This document shows positions 16,467-24,027 of a DNA stretch of 52,578 bases, piece by piece. How positions within the stretch are numbered: the first letter of the stretch is position 1; every line of letters starts with the position of its first letter. The position numbers were made by a program, and so were the translations under genes. This DNA is from Armatimonadota bacterium (GTDB lineage Bacteria; Sysuimicrobiota; Sysuimicrobiia; Sysuimicrobiales; Sysuimicrobiaceae). The stretch is taken from assembly GCA_025060455.1 (NCBI GenBank), contig JANXBY010000041.1, positions 1-52,578 on the forward strand, read 5' to 3'. The notes beneath the pieces are model-generated. The model did not search any database and was not told the origin of the DNA. It was given only the letters and a program-made list of their open reading frames with translations.

Positions 16467-17222
16467 CTAGGCCGTCCACGCACGCCGGGCTTCGTACATC
16501 AGCACCGCGGCCGCTGCGGTGACGTTCAGGGACTCCACCCCTGGAGCCAGGGGGACCCGAACGGTGCGGGCACCCGGCCACGGGTGGCGGGCACCGGCGG
16601 CCTCGCTGCCGAACACCAGCGCCACGGGAGGCCGGTAGTCCGCCTGGCGGTAGTCGACCTCGCCCCGCGGGTCTGCCACCCACACCCGCGCGGCCGCGCA
16701 AACCTCCTCCGGGGTGGCACAAGCCAGGGGCAGCGCCAGGCACGAGCCCGCGCTGCCCCGCAGGGCCCGGGGGTGGAAGGGATCCGCGGTGTTGGGTAGC
16801 ACCACGACCGCGTCGAACCCCGCCGCGTGCGCGGTCCGCACCAGCGCCCCCAGGTTTCCGGGTTCCTGGAGGCCGTCGGCCACCGCAAGCCATCGCCAGC
16901 GCAACCGCCCCAGCGGGACCACCTCCGGCAGGCGCACCACCGCGGCCACCGGCTGAGGGGTCTTCACGTCCGAGATGGCCTCCACCACCCTGTGGGACAC
17001 TTGGCGTACGGGTACGCCCAGCACGCCCGCACGCTGCGCCAGCTCGTCCACCTCTGGCGACGCGCCCGGGACCACCAGCAGCTCCTCCACCCTCCCCATC
17101 CGGAGGGCGAAATCCGCCAGCCGGACCCCGGTCACCACCGCGCGACCTGCGCGCGCCCGCTCGCGCCGGTCCAGAAGAGCCCGGAGTGCGCGGACGTGCG
17201 GGTTGCGGGGGCTGGTGATCAC
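16467..17222 (-). CDS. TrmH/SpoU-family RNA 2'-O-methyltransferase
   Basis: The 251-residue protein has an N-terminal RNA-binding substrate domain (ITSPRNPHVRALRALLDRRE) and a C-terminal SPOUT trefoil-knot domain with the three motifs: LAVADGLQEPGNLGALVRTA, VALVFGSEAAGA and VRVPLAPGVESLNVTAAAAVL. It methylates a 2'-hydroxyl in rRNA or tRNA using SAM; the exact site is not predictable. It follows rplT by 24 bases, the position of ysgA-like genes in Bacillota, and precedes yqzL and pheS. GTG start at 17222 has no good ribosome site, suggesting read-through coupling from rplT. Confidence 0.92.
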   Translation of the reverse strand: MITSPRNPHVRALRALLDRRERARAGRAVVTGVRLADFALRMGRVEELLVVPGASPEVDELAQRAGVLGVPVRQVSHRVVEAISDVKTPQPVAAVVRLPEVVPLGRLRWRWLAVADGLQEPGNLGALVRTAHAAGFDAVVVLPNTADPFHPRALRGSAGSCLALPLACATPEEVCAAARVWVADPRGEVDYRQADYRPPVALVFGSEAAGARHPWPGARTVRVPLAPGVESLNVTAAAAVLMYEARRAWTA

Positions 17223-17246
17223 GAGGGCCGCAGGCGGGGGCCTGAA

Positions 17247-17600
17247 CTACTCCCGGCCGGTCACCCTCCGGACGATCTCCGCGAAGGCCTCCTGGTCCCG
17301 CACCGCCAGGTCTGCCAGCACCTTCCGGTTGATGGCCACGCCGTTGGCCCGCAGGGCGTGGATCAGTCGGCTGTAGGACAGCCCGTGCTGGCGGGCCGCG
17401 GCGTTGATGCGGGCGATCCACAGACGGCGGAAGTCCCGCTTCCGCTGCCGCCGGTGGCGGTACGCAGCCGCCAGGGCCCGGATCGCGTACTGGTTGGCCA
17501 GCTTGAACCAGCGGCTCTTCTTCCCCCAGAAGCCCTTGGCAAGCTTCAGGATCTTCTTGTGACGGGCGCGGACCGTCTTGCCGCGCTTCACCCTTGCCAT
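17247..17600 (-). CDS. rplT: 50S ribosomal protein L20
   Basis: The 117-residue protein is full length and shows L20 signatures: basic [20 protein letters not shown] start (20 residues), [40 protein letters not shown] and [21 protein letters not shown]20 binds 23S rRNA early in 50S assembly and in Bacteria often represses its own operon through the infC leader. ATG is preceded by GGAGGAGG. It lies 59 bases after rpmI. Confidence 0.99.
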   Translation of the reverse strand: MARVKRGKTVRARHKKILKLAKGFWGKKSRWFKLANQYAIRALAAAYRHRRQRKRDFRRLWIARINAAARQHGLSYSRLIHALRANGVAINRKVLADLAVRDQEAFAEIVRRVTGRE

Positions 17601-17659
17601 GGCACAGCCTCCTCCGGGCGCTGACTCACCCCGGCGTTCTACCCAGCTTGGGCCGTTCC

Positions 17660-17866
17660 TCAGACGCCCTCGTCGTAGGGCAGCAGGCGCCGCACGCGAT
17701 CGGTGTCCACGGGTGCCACGGGCACCTGCCGGCCCAGGTCGCGGCGCCGGCGCGGCCGCTTCTTCTGCTTGAGGTGGCCGCCGCCCTGGCGGCCCCGCAG
17801 GAGCTTTCCGGTGCCCGTGACCCGGATGCGTTTGCGCGTCCCCTGGTGCGTCTTGGCCTTCGGCAT
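17660..17866 (-). CDS. rpmI: 50S ribosomal protein L35
   Basis: The 68-residue basic protein starts [20 protein letters not shown] and continues with the [13 protein letters not shown] motif of L35. The middle is in the canonical order between infC and rplT. It is part of the large ribosomal subunit. ATG at 17866 is preceded by GGAGGG with suitable spacing and lies 19 bases after infC. Confidence 0.98.
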   Translation of the reverse strand: MPKAKTHQGTRKRIRVTGTGKLLRGRQGGGHLKQKKRPRRRRDLGRQVPVAPVDTDRVRRLLPYDEGV

Positions 17867-17885
17867 CCGCCCTCCCTCCTCGCCC

Positions 17886-18398
17886 CTACCGCCGCGCGGG
17901 GCTCAACACCATCACCATGTTGCGGCCCTCCATGGTGGGAGGCCGCTCCACGTGCGCGATCTCCGACACGTACTCCGCGAGCCGATCCAGGATCTGACGC
18001 CCCAGCTCCGGGTGGATCATCTCCCGGCCCCGGAACCACATCTCCACCTTGACCTTGTGGCCCTCCTGCAGGAACGAGTAGATGAGCTTGGCCTTGGTCT
18101 GGAAGTCGTGGTCGCCGATCTTGGGCGTCATGCGCATCCGCTTGACCTCCGAAGCCCTCTGCTTGCGGTGGGCCTCGCGGTCCCGCTTGCTCTGCTCGTA
18201 CTTGTACCGCCCGTAGTCCATGATCTTGGCCACGGGCGGGGTGGCCGTGGGCGCCACCTCCACCAGGTCCAGCCCCATCTCCCGGGCCCGCCGCAGGGCC
18301 TCCTGCACGGGCACGATCCCCAGCTGTTCTCCGTTCGGTCCGATGAGCCGCACTTCCCGGATCCGGATGCGCTCGTTCACCCTCGGCTCGCGCTCTAT
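17886..18398 (-). CDS. infC: Translation initiation factor IF-3, probable ATA start
   Basis: IF3 of 170 residues: N-terminal domain PRVNERIRIREVRLIGPNGE, QEALRRAREMGLDLVEVAP, linker with VAKIMDYGRYKYEQSKRDR, and the C-terminal domain (GDHDFQTKAKLIYSFLQEGH, VKVEMWFRGREM). It checks start-codon/initiator-tRNA pairing on the 30S subunit. The best start is ATA at 18398: GGAGGGG lies with ideal spacing upstream, conserved IF3 sequence begins immediately after, and rare AUH starts are a hallmark of autoregulated infC. A GTG at PRVNERI would be a shorter alternative. A GTG-like start further upstream at 18461 is unlikely because it lies inside the leader terminator. Confidence 0.95.
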   Translation of the reverse strand: MEREPRVNERIRIREVRLIGPNGEQLGIVPVQEALRRAREMGLDLVEVAPTATPPVAKIMDYGRYKYEQSKRDREAHRKQRASEVKRMRMTPKIGDHDFQTKAKLIYSFLQEGHKVKVEMWFRGREMIHPELGRQILDRLAEYVSEIAHVERPPTMEGRNMVMVLSPARR

Positions 18399-18431
18399 GC
18401 TATCCCCTCCCTCGGCGCCCGGAGCGCCAGG

Positions 18432-18467
18432 AAAATCAAAGCGGGCGCAGAAAGCTTCCACGCCCGC
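18432..18467 (-). terminator. Leader terminator/attenuator upstream of infC
   Basis: On the minus strand GCGGGCG and CGCCCGC form a perfect seven-base-pair stem with a 13-base loop, followed by TTTGATTTT. It sits between the infC promoter and its start, the place of the L20- or IF3-operon attenuator in Bacillota. Two further hairpins precede it (GAAGCG/CGCTTC and CCGGC/GCCGG), so alternative folding is possible. Confidence 0.7.
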
Positions 18468-18541
18468 ACGTCTGTGTCGACTAGACCCGGCTGGCCAGAG
18501 CCGCCGGGTGAGAAGCGTGGCGCTTCTGCTTCGGCGCTGTC

Positions 18542-18570
18542 ACCATAACACGGTGGGGGATGACCGTCAA
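18542..18570 (-). promoter_or_regulatory. Sigma-70-type promoter of the infC-rpmI-rplT operon
   Basis: TTGACG and TATGGT are separated by exactly 17 bases on the minus strand. The predicted transcript starts about 140 bases upstream of infC, giving room for the leader hairpins and terminator. It overlaps the start of the divergent mlaE gene, so the two operons may compete. Confidence 0.75.
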
Positions 18571-19333
18571 CGCGACCCTGGAGCGGCTCGGCGAAGCGAC
18601 CCTCCGGCGCCTGGAGGAGGTGGGGCTGGCGGCGCGGTTTGTGGGCCGGGTGGCCTCCAGCCTGGTCCGCCTGCGGTGGGAAGCCGGGCAGCTGGTCCTG
18701 CAGATGGCCCGGGCAGGGGTGGACTCCGTGCCCCTGGTCCTCCTCACCGGGCTGTTCTCCGGCATGGTGCTGGCGTACCAGACCGCCAACCAGCTCCTGC
18801 GGCTGGGCGGAGAAGGCTTCGTGGGAGGGCTCATCGCCGTGTCCATGGCGCGAGAGGCCGCGCCGGTGTTCGCCGCGGTGACCGTGGCGGGCCGCGTAGG
18901 CGCCGGGTTCGCCGCAGAGCTGGGGACCATGGTGGTCACCGAGCAAGTGGACGCCCTTACGGTAATGGGGATCGACCCCCTGGAGTACCTGGTGGTGCCG
19001 CGCGCGGTGGCGCTGGCGGTGATGCTGCCGGTCCTGGTGGTCCTGGCTAACGCGGTAGGGTCTGTAGGCGGGTACGTGGTGAGCGTGGTGGTGGGAGTCC
19101 CGGGCTCGGTGTACGTGGACTCCGTGCGGCTGTTTCTGGACCTGCACGACGTCCTGGGAGGGCTGGTGAAGGCCGCGGTGTTCGGGCTGCTCATCGCCCT
19201 GGTGGCGTGCCACAAGGGCCTGCGGGCGTCGGGGGGTGCCGCGGGCGTGGGCCAGGCTACCACCGGCGCCGTCGTGGCGGCCATCGCGTGGGTGCTGGCG
19301 GCCAACTACTTCCTGGACGTGCTGCTGTTCTGA
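18560..19333 (+). CDS. mlaE: MlaE/YrbE-family ABC transporter permease
   Basis: The 257-residue integral membrane protein is the permease of an Mla-type phospholipid transporter. Family landmarks are the N-terminal amphipathic helix, DSVPLVLLTGLFSGMVLAYQ, REAAPVFAAVTVAGRVGAGFAAELGTM (seen in two consecutive halves), EQVDALTVMGIDPLEYLVVPR and the C-terminal ACHKGLRASGGAAGVG coupling segment. Five or six membrane helices are likely. ATG 18560 is preceded by GGTGGGGG. It is the first gene of the mlaE-mlaF-mlaD operon and overlaps mlaF by one base. Confidence 0.95.
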   Translation: MTVNATLERLGEATLRRLEEVGLAARFVGRVASSLVRLRWEAGQLVLQMARAGVDSVPLVLLTGLFSGMVLAYQTANQLLRLGGEGFVGGLIAVSMAREAAPVFAAVTVAGRVGAGFAAELGTMVVTEQVDALTVMGIDPLEYLVVPRAVALAVMLPVLVVLANAVGSVGGYVVSVVVGVPGSVYVDSVRLFLDLHDVLGGLVKAAVFGLLIALVACHKGLRASGGAAGVGQATTGAVVAAIAWVLAANYFLDVLLF

Positions 19334-20109
19334 TGGAGCTGTCCGGCCTCGTGGAGGTGGAGGACCTGCACAAGGCGCTGGGCGGGCAGCCGGTCCTGCG
19401 GGGGATCTCCCTCGTGGTGGCCCCGGGCGAGGCGGTGGCCGTCCTGGGACCCAGCGGCTGCGGCAAGACGGTGTTCCTCCGCCACCTGGTGGGGCTTCTG
19501 GTTCCCGACCGCGGGGAGGTGCGGCTGGACGGCGAGGCAATCCACCGGCTGTCGCCGCAGCGCCTGCGGGAGGTGCGCGCGCAGGTGGGGGTCGTGTTCC
19601 AGGGTGCGGCGCTCCTGGACTCCCTCACCGTGGGGGAGAACGTGGCGTTCCCCCTCCGGCGCCACCGGCGGCTGCCGGAGTCGCGCATCCAGGAGATCGT
19701 GGCGGAGAAGCTGAACCTGGTGGGCATGGAGGGGACGGAGCACAAGATGCCCGCGGAGCTCAGCGGCGGCATGCGCAAGCGCGTGGGCATCGCGCGGGCC
19801 CTGGCCCTGGACCCCAAGGTGGTACTGTACGACGAGCCCACCGCCGGGTTGGACCCGGTCACCGCCCGCGCGGTGGACCGGGTAATGATGGAAGTCCGGG
19901 CGAAGACCCAGGCGACCACCATCCTCGTGACCCACGACCTGCTGACCGCCTTTGCGGTCGCGGACCGGGTGGCGGTGATGGAAGCGGGCCGCTTCGTGGT
20001 GGTGGGATCGCGGGAGGAGGTCCGGGCCAGCCCGCACCCGTTGGTGCAGGCGTTCCTCCGCAGCTCGGGGCTTTTGGGCGTCCCCCAGGAGGCGGGCAGT
20101 GAAGCCTGA
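19333..20109 (+). CDS. mlaF: MlaF-type ABC transporter ATP-binding protein
   Basis: The 258-residue ATPase energises the MlaE permease. It has Walker A GPSGCGKT, Q-loop VFQGAALLDSLTV, the signature LSGGMRKRVGIARAL, Walker B VVLYDEPTAGLDPVT and the H-loop VTHD. The GGMRKRV form of the signature and the Leu-rich ALLDSLTVGENV are characteristic of the Mla/Mkl subfamily. ATG at 19333 shares its A with the mlaE stop. The 3' end overlaps mlaD by 11 bases. It acts at the cytoplasmic face of the inner membrane. Confidence 0.96.
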   Translation: MELSGLVEVEDLHKALGGQPVLRGISLVVAPGEAVAVLGPSGCGKTVFLRHLVGLLVPDRGEVRLDGEAIHRLSPQRLREVRAQVGVVFQGAALLDSLTVGENVAFPLRRHRRLPESRIQEIVAEKLNLVGMEGTEHKMPAELSGGMRKRVGIARALALDPKVVLYDEPTAGLDPVTARAVDRVMMEVRAKTQATTILVTHDLLTAFAVADRVAVMEAGRFVVVGSREEVRASPHPLVQAFLRSSGLLGVPQEAGSEA

Positions 20110-21502
20110 AGCGCGGGTGGGATTGGTGGTGGTGGCGGCCGCGGTGTTGCTGGTGGCCCTGGTGGCCTTCCTGGGCCGGGGCGTGGTGCGGCCGGCCGGG
20201 TACGAGCTGGTGGTGGTGTTCGCGGACGCGGAGGGCCTCAGCCCGGGCAGCGCGGTGCACCTGGCGGGCGTGCAGATCGGCACCGTGGAGTCCCTGCGCC
20301 TGACCCCGGACCACCGCGCGGAAGTGCGCGTGCGGATCCGGCGCGAGGTGCGGGTACCGCGCGGCTCCACCTTCCGGGTGGCCAGCAGCACGCTACTGGG
20401 CAATCGGTTCCTGGCGGTGGTGCCGGGGCCGGGCCCCGACGCCTTGAGCGCGGGCGAGGTGGTGGAAGGACAGCCCGCGTACTCCGTGGACGTGGTGTTC
20501 CAGCGGGTGGACGAGCTGGCCGCGGACTTACGCGAGGCGGTGGCGGACGTCCGGCGGACGGTCCAGGCCGCGCAGCGGCTGGTGGAGAACCTGGACGCCA
20601 CGGTGACCGCGGTGCGCGGGGTGGTCACCGACCCCCGCCTGGTGACGAGCCTGGTCCGGGCGGCGGGCCACGTGGAGGCAGCAGCGGCCGGGGTGGAGCG
20701 GGTGGTGCAGGACGCAGGCGAGGACGTCCGGGCCACCAGCCGCCACCTCCGGGAGCTGGCCGTTCACCTCCAAGAAGCCGCGCAGGAAGTCCGGCGCTTC
20801 GTGGAGGAGACCGCGGGCGACGGGGAGCTGAGCCGCCGCATCCGAAACACCGCGGCCTCCGTGGAGAGCCTGGCGCGCCGGCTGGACGAAATGGGCCGCA
20901 CCCTGCAGGAGGGACTGGTCCGGGAGGACCAGATGCGGGAGGTGCGCGGGCTGCTGCAGGACGCACGCCGCGCGGTCCGGCAGGCGGAGGAGGCGGCCCG
21001 GGAGGTGGGGACGGCGGCCCGACGGGTGGGTGAGCTGGCGGAGCGGGCGGGCCCGGCTTTGGAACGCATCGGCAGCGTCCTACGGGGCCCGGAGGGCATC
21101 CCGCTGCTGCCCGCCCTGCAGCTGACGTACGAGCTCGGCTACGACACCCGGACCCGCTTTCGTCACGACCTGGACCTGTGGGTGGCGTTGGGAGAGCCGC
21201 GCTTTTACCGGCTGGGCCTGCACGACGTGGGCGCCGGCAACTGGGTGAACCTGCAGGTGGGCTTCCGCCTGTCCGACCACCTGAGCTGGCGGGTGGGGAT
21301 CCTGCAGTCGCAGGTGGGCGCGGGCGTGGACTACCGACCGGACGAGGTGTGGCGGGTGTCCCTGGACGTGTACAACCTCAACCGCCTCACCCTGGACGTT
21401 TCCACCTACTACGGGTGGACGCGCCACTGGTCGGTGGGGCTGCACGTGCGGGACGTGCTCCAGTCCCCCTCGTACGGACTGGGCGTCCAGTACCGCTTCT
21501 GA
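20099..21502 (+). CDS. mlaD: MlaD-type MCE protein fused to an outer-membrane-like beta domain
   Basis: The 467-residue protein has one N-terminal membrane helix (about 6-26), an MCE domain (about 35-115, with AEGLSPGSAVHLAGVQIG), a long helical/coiled-coil stretch (about 130-335) and a C-terminal region of alternating short beta strands rich in aromatic residues (about 340-467, for example WVNLQVGFRLSDHLSWRVGI), ending in GVQYRF. A terminal Phe after alternating residues is the usual signature of an outer-membrane beta-barrel. This matches the MlaD described in diderm Firmicutes, thought to bridge both membranes for phospholipid transport. GTG 20099 has AGGAGG upstream and overlaps mlaF. Confidence 0.9.
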   Translation: MKPEARVGLVVVAAAVLLVALVAFLGRGVVRPAGYELVVVFADAEGLSPGSAVHLAGVQIGTVESLRLTPDHRAEVRVRIRREVRVPRGSTFRVASSTLLGNRFLAVVPGPGPDALSAGEVVEGQPAYSVDVVFQRVDELAADLREAVADVRRTVQAAQRLVENLDATVTAVRGVVTDPRLVTSLVRAAGHVEAAAAGVERVVQDAGEDVRATSRHLRELAVHLQEAAQEVRRFVEETAGDGELSRRIRNTAASVESLARRLDEMGRTLQEGLVREDQMREVRGLLQDARRAVRQAEEAAREVGTAARRVGELAERAGPALERIGSVLRGPEGIPLLPALQLTYELGYDTRTRFRHDLDLWVALGEPRFYRLGLHDVGAGNWVNLQVGFRLSDHLSWRVGILQSQVGAGVDYRPDEVWRVSLDVYNLNRLTLDVSTYYGWTRHWSVGLHVRDVLQSPSYGLGVQYRF

Positions 21503-21538
21503 AAAACTTCGGGGGTGCCGGAAAGCCGGCACCCCCGA
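21502..21538 (-). terminator. Intrinsic terminator downstream of the Lys/Ala-rich peptide gene
   Basis: A perfect 13-base inverted repeat (TCGGGGGTGCCGG ... CCGGCACCCCCGA) with a four-base loop at 21509-21538. On the minus strand it is followed by AAGTTTTTC, a classical terminator for the small gene at 21560-21649. The same hairpin lies just after mlaD and may also slow plus-strand transcription, but without a U-run in that direction. Confidence 0.85.
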
Positions 21539-21559
21539 GACCTCGGCACCAACCCGCGT

Positions 21560-21649
21560 CTACCGCTTCTTGCGGGCGGCCTTCTTCGCCGTCTTCTTGG
21601 CGGAGGTCTTCTTGGCGGTGGCCTTCTTGGCCGCCTTCTTCGCCGCCAT
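21560..21649 (-). CDS. 29-residue Lys/Ala-rich histone-H1-tail-like peptide
   Basis: The frame from ATG 21649 to TAG 21560 encodes MAAKKAAKKATAKKTSAKK and continues TAKKAARKKR: 13 of 29 residues are Lys or Arg, nearly all the rest Ala/Thr/Ser, as AKK repeats. Such repeats resemble the DNA-binding tails of histone H1-like proteins (Hc1/Hc2, AlgP, HU extensions). An excellent ribosome site, AAAGGAGG, lies nine bases upstream of the ATG and a strong terminator follows 22 bases after the stop, so the gene is a monocistronic unit. It probably binds nucleic acid non-specifically. No homologue can be named; the codons (GCC/AAG) make a low-complexity DNA run. Confidence 0.75.
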   Translation of the reverse strand: MAAKKAAKKATAKKTSAKKTAKKAARKKR

Positions 21650-21783
21650 GGCTCGGTACCTCCTTTCCTGTGGTTTGAGGTACCTTTACGCGGGACTTTC
21701 CAGAACTCCTGCTTGGGAGGCGGGGAATTTTCCCACTCCCTTGCACGGTCCGCGCAGGCCCCAGGTACTTCCGACCGGGCCTG

Positions 21784-22818
21784 TCACCGGCGGGCGGACA
21801 CCACCGCTTCCCGCATGGCCCGCACTGCCCGCTCCACGCCCTCGTCGTCCACGTGCCGGTGCGTCACGAACCGGATGGTGTGGGGATCCAGGGCCAGGGC
21901 CAGAACACCGTGCGCCCGCAGATGCTCCACCACCGCCGCGGCGTCGGCCACCCGGGCCAGCACGATGTTGGTGTGGACGCGGTGGGTGTCCACCGCGACC
22001 CCGGGCACCTGCGCCAGGCCTTCCGCCAGCGCCCGCGCTCGGCGGTGGTCTTCGGCGAGGCGGTCCACCATCTCCCGAAGGGCTACCAGACCTGCCGCGG
22101 CCAGGACTCCCACCTGCCGCATCCCGCCCCCCACCACCTTCCGCCACCGCCGGGCGTGCTCTATGAACTCCTCCGACCCACACAGCACAGACCCCACGGG
22201 CGCGCTGAGCCCCTTGGACAGGGACACCATCACGCTGTCGGCCGGGGACGCAAGGTCCGCGGCGGGCACACCTAATGCCACCGCGGCGTTGAACAGTCGC
22301 GCGCCGTCCAGGTGCACCCGTAGGCCCCGCGCGTGCGCCCACCAGGCCACTGCGGCGGTGCGCTCGGGCGGGTACGCCACGCCCCCCGCGCGGTTGTGGG
22401 TGTTCTCCAACCACACCAGCCGGGGGTGCGGGCGGTGAACGTCCGGCGGCGGGACGGCCGCCTCCAGCTCCTCGGGAGTGGGGTTGCCGTCGGCGGTGCG
22501 GATGGGCTGCGGGAAGGTGCCGGCCAGGACCGCCAGCCCGCCCGCCTCGTAGTGCAGCACGTGGGCGTCTGTGTCCGCAAACACCGCGTCCCCACGCTGG
22601 CAGTGGGCGAGAACCGCCACCAGGTTGGCCATGGTCCCGCTGCTACAGAACAGCCCCGCCCGGTGCCCCACCATTCGCGCCGCCAGCTGCTCCAGCTCCG
22701 CCACCGTGGGGTCCTCCCGGAACACGTCGTCCCCCACCCGGGCGGCCGCCATGGCCTCCCGCATGCGCTCGGTGGGCTGGGTCACGGTGTCGCTGCGCAG
22801 GTCGACGACGGGCTGCAC
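21784..22818 (-). CDS. ltaE: Low-specificity L-threonine aldolase
   Basis: The 344-residue PLP enzyme cleaves L-threonine or L-allo-threonine to glycine and acetaldehyde. It starts with VDLRSDTVTQPTERMREAM, has GDDVFREDPTVAELE, FCSSGTMANLVA (PLP-phosphate contacts), VWLENTHNRAGG, the PLP-Asp in VHLDGARLFNAAVALG, and the Schiff-base Lys in SVMVSLSKGLSAPVGSVLC. Length is normal. ATG 22818 lies four bases after the stop of the small membrane protein gene, suggesting one transcript with mtnP. The product glycine could feed one-carbon metabolism. Confidence 0.95.
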   Translation of the reverse strand: MQPVVDLRSDTVTQPTERMREAMAAARVGDDVFREDPTVAELEQLAARMVGHRAGLFCSSGTMANLVAVLAHCQRGDAVFADTDAHVLHYEAGGLAVLAGTFPQPIRTADGNPTPEELEAAVPPPDVHRPHPRLVWLENTHNRAGGVAYPPERTAAVAWWAHARGLRVHLDGARLFNAAVALGVPAADLASPADSVMVSLSKGLSAPVGSVLCGSEEFIEHARRWRKVVGGGMRQVGVLAAAGLVALREMVDRLAEDHRRARALAEGLAQVPGVAVDTHRVHTNIVLARVADAAAVVEHLRAHGVLALALDPHTIRFVTHRHVDDEGVERAVRAMREAVVSARR

Positions 22819-22822
22819 AGGT

Positions 22823-23116
22823 TCACTCCGCCGGCTCCCCCCGGGCCGCCTGGTACAGGCCGATCCCGCGGCCTGCGATGCCGGACGCCAGGTAGCCCAG
22901 GAGGAACAAGAAGATGGCCTTCAGCACCAGGGTCAGGGCGGCGCCCATGTCCGGCCCGGCCTGGGGCGGCCGGGCCACCTGCGCCATGGCGTTGCCCGTG
23001 AGCTCCGCGTACGCCACGTAGAACACGAACAGCAGCAACGCCACGCCCAACGCGAACACCGCAAGCCCCAGGACCCTTCCTGGGGCGTCGGGCTTCCTCA
23101 CCGGGGTCTGGTCCAT
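22823..23116 (-). CDS. Small membrane protein of unknown function
   Basis: A 97-residue protein from ATG 23116 (GAGGTG upstream) with two hydrophobic helices (about 14-38 and 59-80) and a short charged tail. There is no recognised domain. It lies between mtnP and ltaE with a gap of 40 and 4 bases respectively, so co-transcription is likely. The second helix contains a Gly-rich LGYLASGIAGRG stretch. An upstream in-frame start would add residues with no membrane or conserved character. Confidence 0.65.
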   Translation of the reverse strand: MDQTPVRKPDAPGRVLGLAVFALGVALLLFVFYVAYAELTGNAMAQVARPPQAGPDMGAALTLVLKAIFLFLLGYLASGIAGRGIGLYQAARGEPAE

Positions 23117-23156
23117 TCCGCACCTCACACGCAGGATGTGCACCCGCGCCGCGCCC

Positions 23157-23957
23157 TTAGCCCACCCGGGCGTGGTCCAGGGCGTGGGGGCAGACGGCAC
23201 AGGTGTTGTGCTCCGGCAGGCGCGCGATACTTCCCAGGATCAGGTCGCGCAACCGGACGTTGTTGGCCGCGAACTGCCGCATCACCTCCTCCGCGGTCAC
23301 CGGCGTGGCCGCGGGGTCTCCTTCCACGCCCACGTCGTAGTCGGTGACCAGGGAAATGTTCACGTAGCACAGGGCCAGTTCCCGCGCGAGGTGTGCCTCG
23401 GGGTACTGGGTCATGTTGACCACCTCCCAGCCCTGGGAGCGGAACCACCGGCTCTCCGCGCGGGTGGAAAACCTGGGCCCCTGGATCACCACCACCGTGC
23501 CCCTCTCGTGCAGCGGTAGGCCCTGCTCCCGCGCCACCTGCGCCACCAGCTGCCGAAGGGTGGGGCAGTACGGGTCCGCGGCGCTCACGTGGGTGGTGAT
23601 GGGCCCGTCGTAGAAGGTGTCCGCCCGGCCGGAGGTGCGATCCACGAACTGGTCGCACAGGACGAAGTCTCCAGGCCGCACGTGGGGCTGCAGGCTGCCC
23701 ACCGCGCACGGACCGAACAGCCAGCGCACCCCCAGCTGCTTCATGGCCCACACGTTGGCGCGGTAGTTGATGCGGTGCGGGGGGATGGCGTGGGTGCGGC
23801 CGTGGCGGGGCAGGAAGGCCACCCGCTTGGATCCTACGCGCCCGATGGTGACCACGTCGCTGGGAGGCCCGTACGGGGTCTCCACCCGGTGTTCCTCCAC
23901 GTCGTCCAGCAACCGGTAGAACCCCGAACCGCCGAAGACCCCTACGTCTGCCTGCAT
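23157..23957 (-). CDS. mtnP: S-methyl-5'-thioadenosine phosphorylase
   Basis: The 266-residue enzyme of the MTAP/purine nucleoside phosphorylase family splits 5'-methylthioadenosine with phosphate to methylthioribose-1-phosphate and adenine, recycling a by-product of SAM chemistry. Motifs: VGVFGGSGFYRLLDD at the N-terminus, TPYGPPSD, FLPRHGRTHAIPPHRINYRAN (family signature split here), IQGPRFSTRAES and VVNMTQYPEAHLARE. Length fits the family. ATG 23957 has AGGAGG seven bases upstream. It may be functionally linked to the SAM synthetase at 35697-36899, though they are 12 kb apart. Confidence 0.93.
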   Translation of the reverse strand: MQADVGVFGGSGFYRLLDDVEEHRVETPYGPPSDVVTIGRVGSKRVAFLPRHGRTHAIPPHRINYRANVWAMKQLGVRWLFGPCAVGSLQPHVRPGDFVLCDQFVDRTSGRADTFYDGPITTHVSAADPYCPTLRQLVAQVAREQGLPLHERGTVVVIQGPRFSTRAESRWFRSQGWEVVNMTQYPEAHLARELALCYVNISLVTDYDVGVEGDPAATPVTAEEVMRQFAANNVRLRDLILGSIARLPEHNTCAVCPHALDHARVG

Positions 23958-24027
23958 GGCACCTCCTCCTGGGTACGTCCTGCGGCCCATGGAAGTTCGA
24001 CGCGGCGGGCCCGCGGCCCTTGCGGGG

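Noticed and set aside
14181-16799. An 872-codon open frame on the plus strand opposite pheT, pheS and the T-box
   Set aside because: Low-complexity His/Gln/Pro composition mirrors the codon bias of the real genes; no domain is recognisable.
18399-18461. Upstream extension of infC to a GTG at 18461
   Set aside because: It would place the start inside the leader terminator and adds residues with no IF3 homology.
21569-21649. Low-complexity AAG/GCC run as a mere simple-sequence repeat
   Set aside because: The good ribosome site, start, stop and terminator make a coding gene more likely than a neutral repeat.
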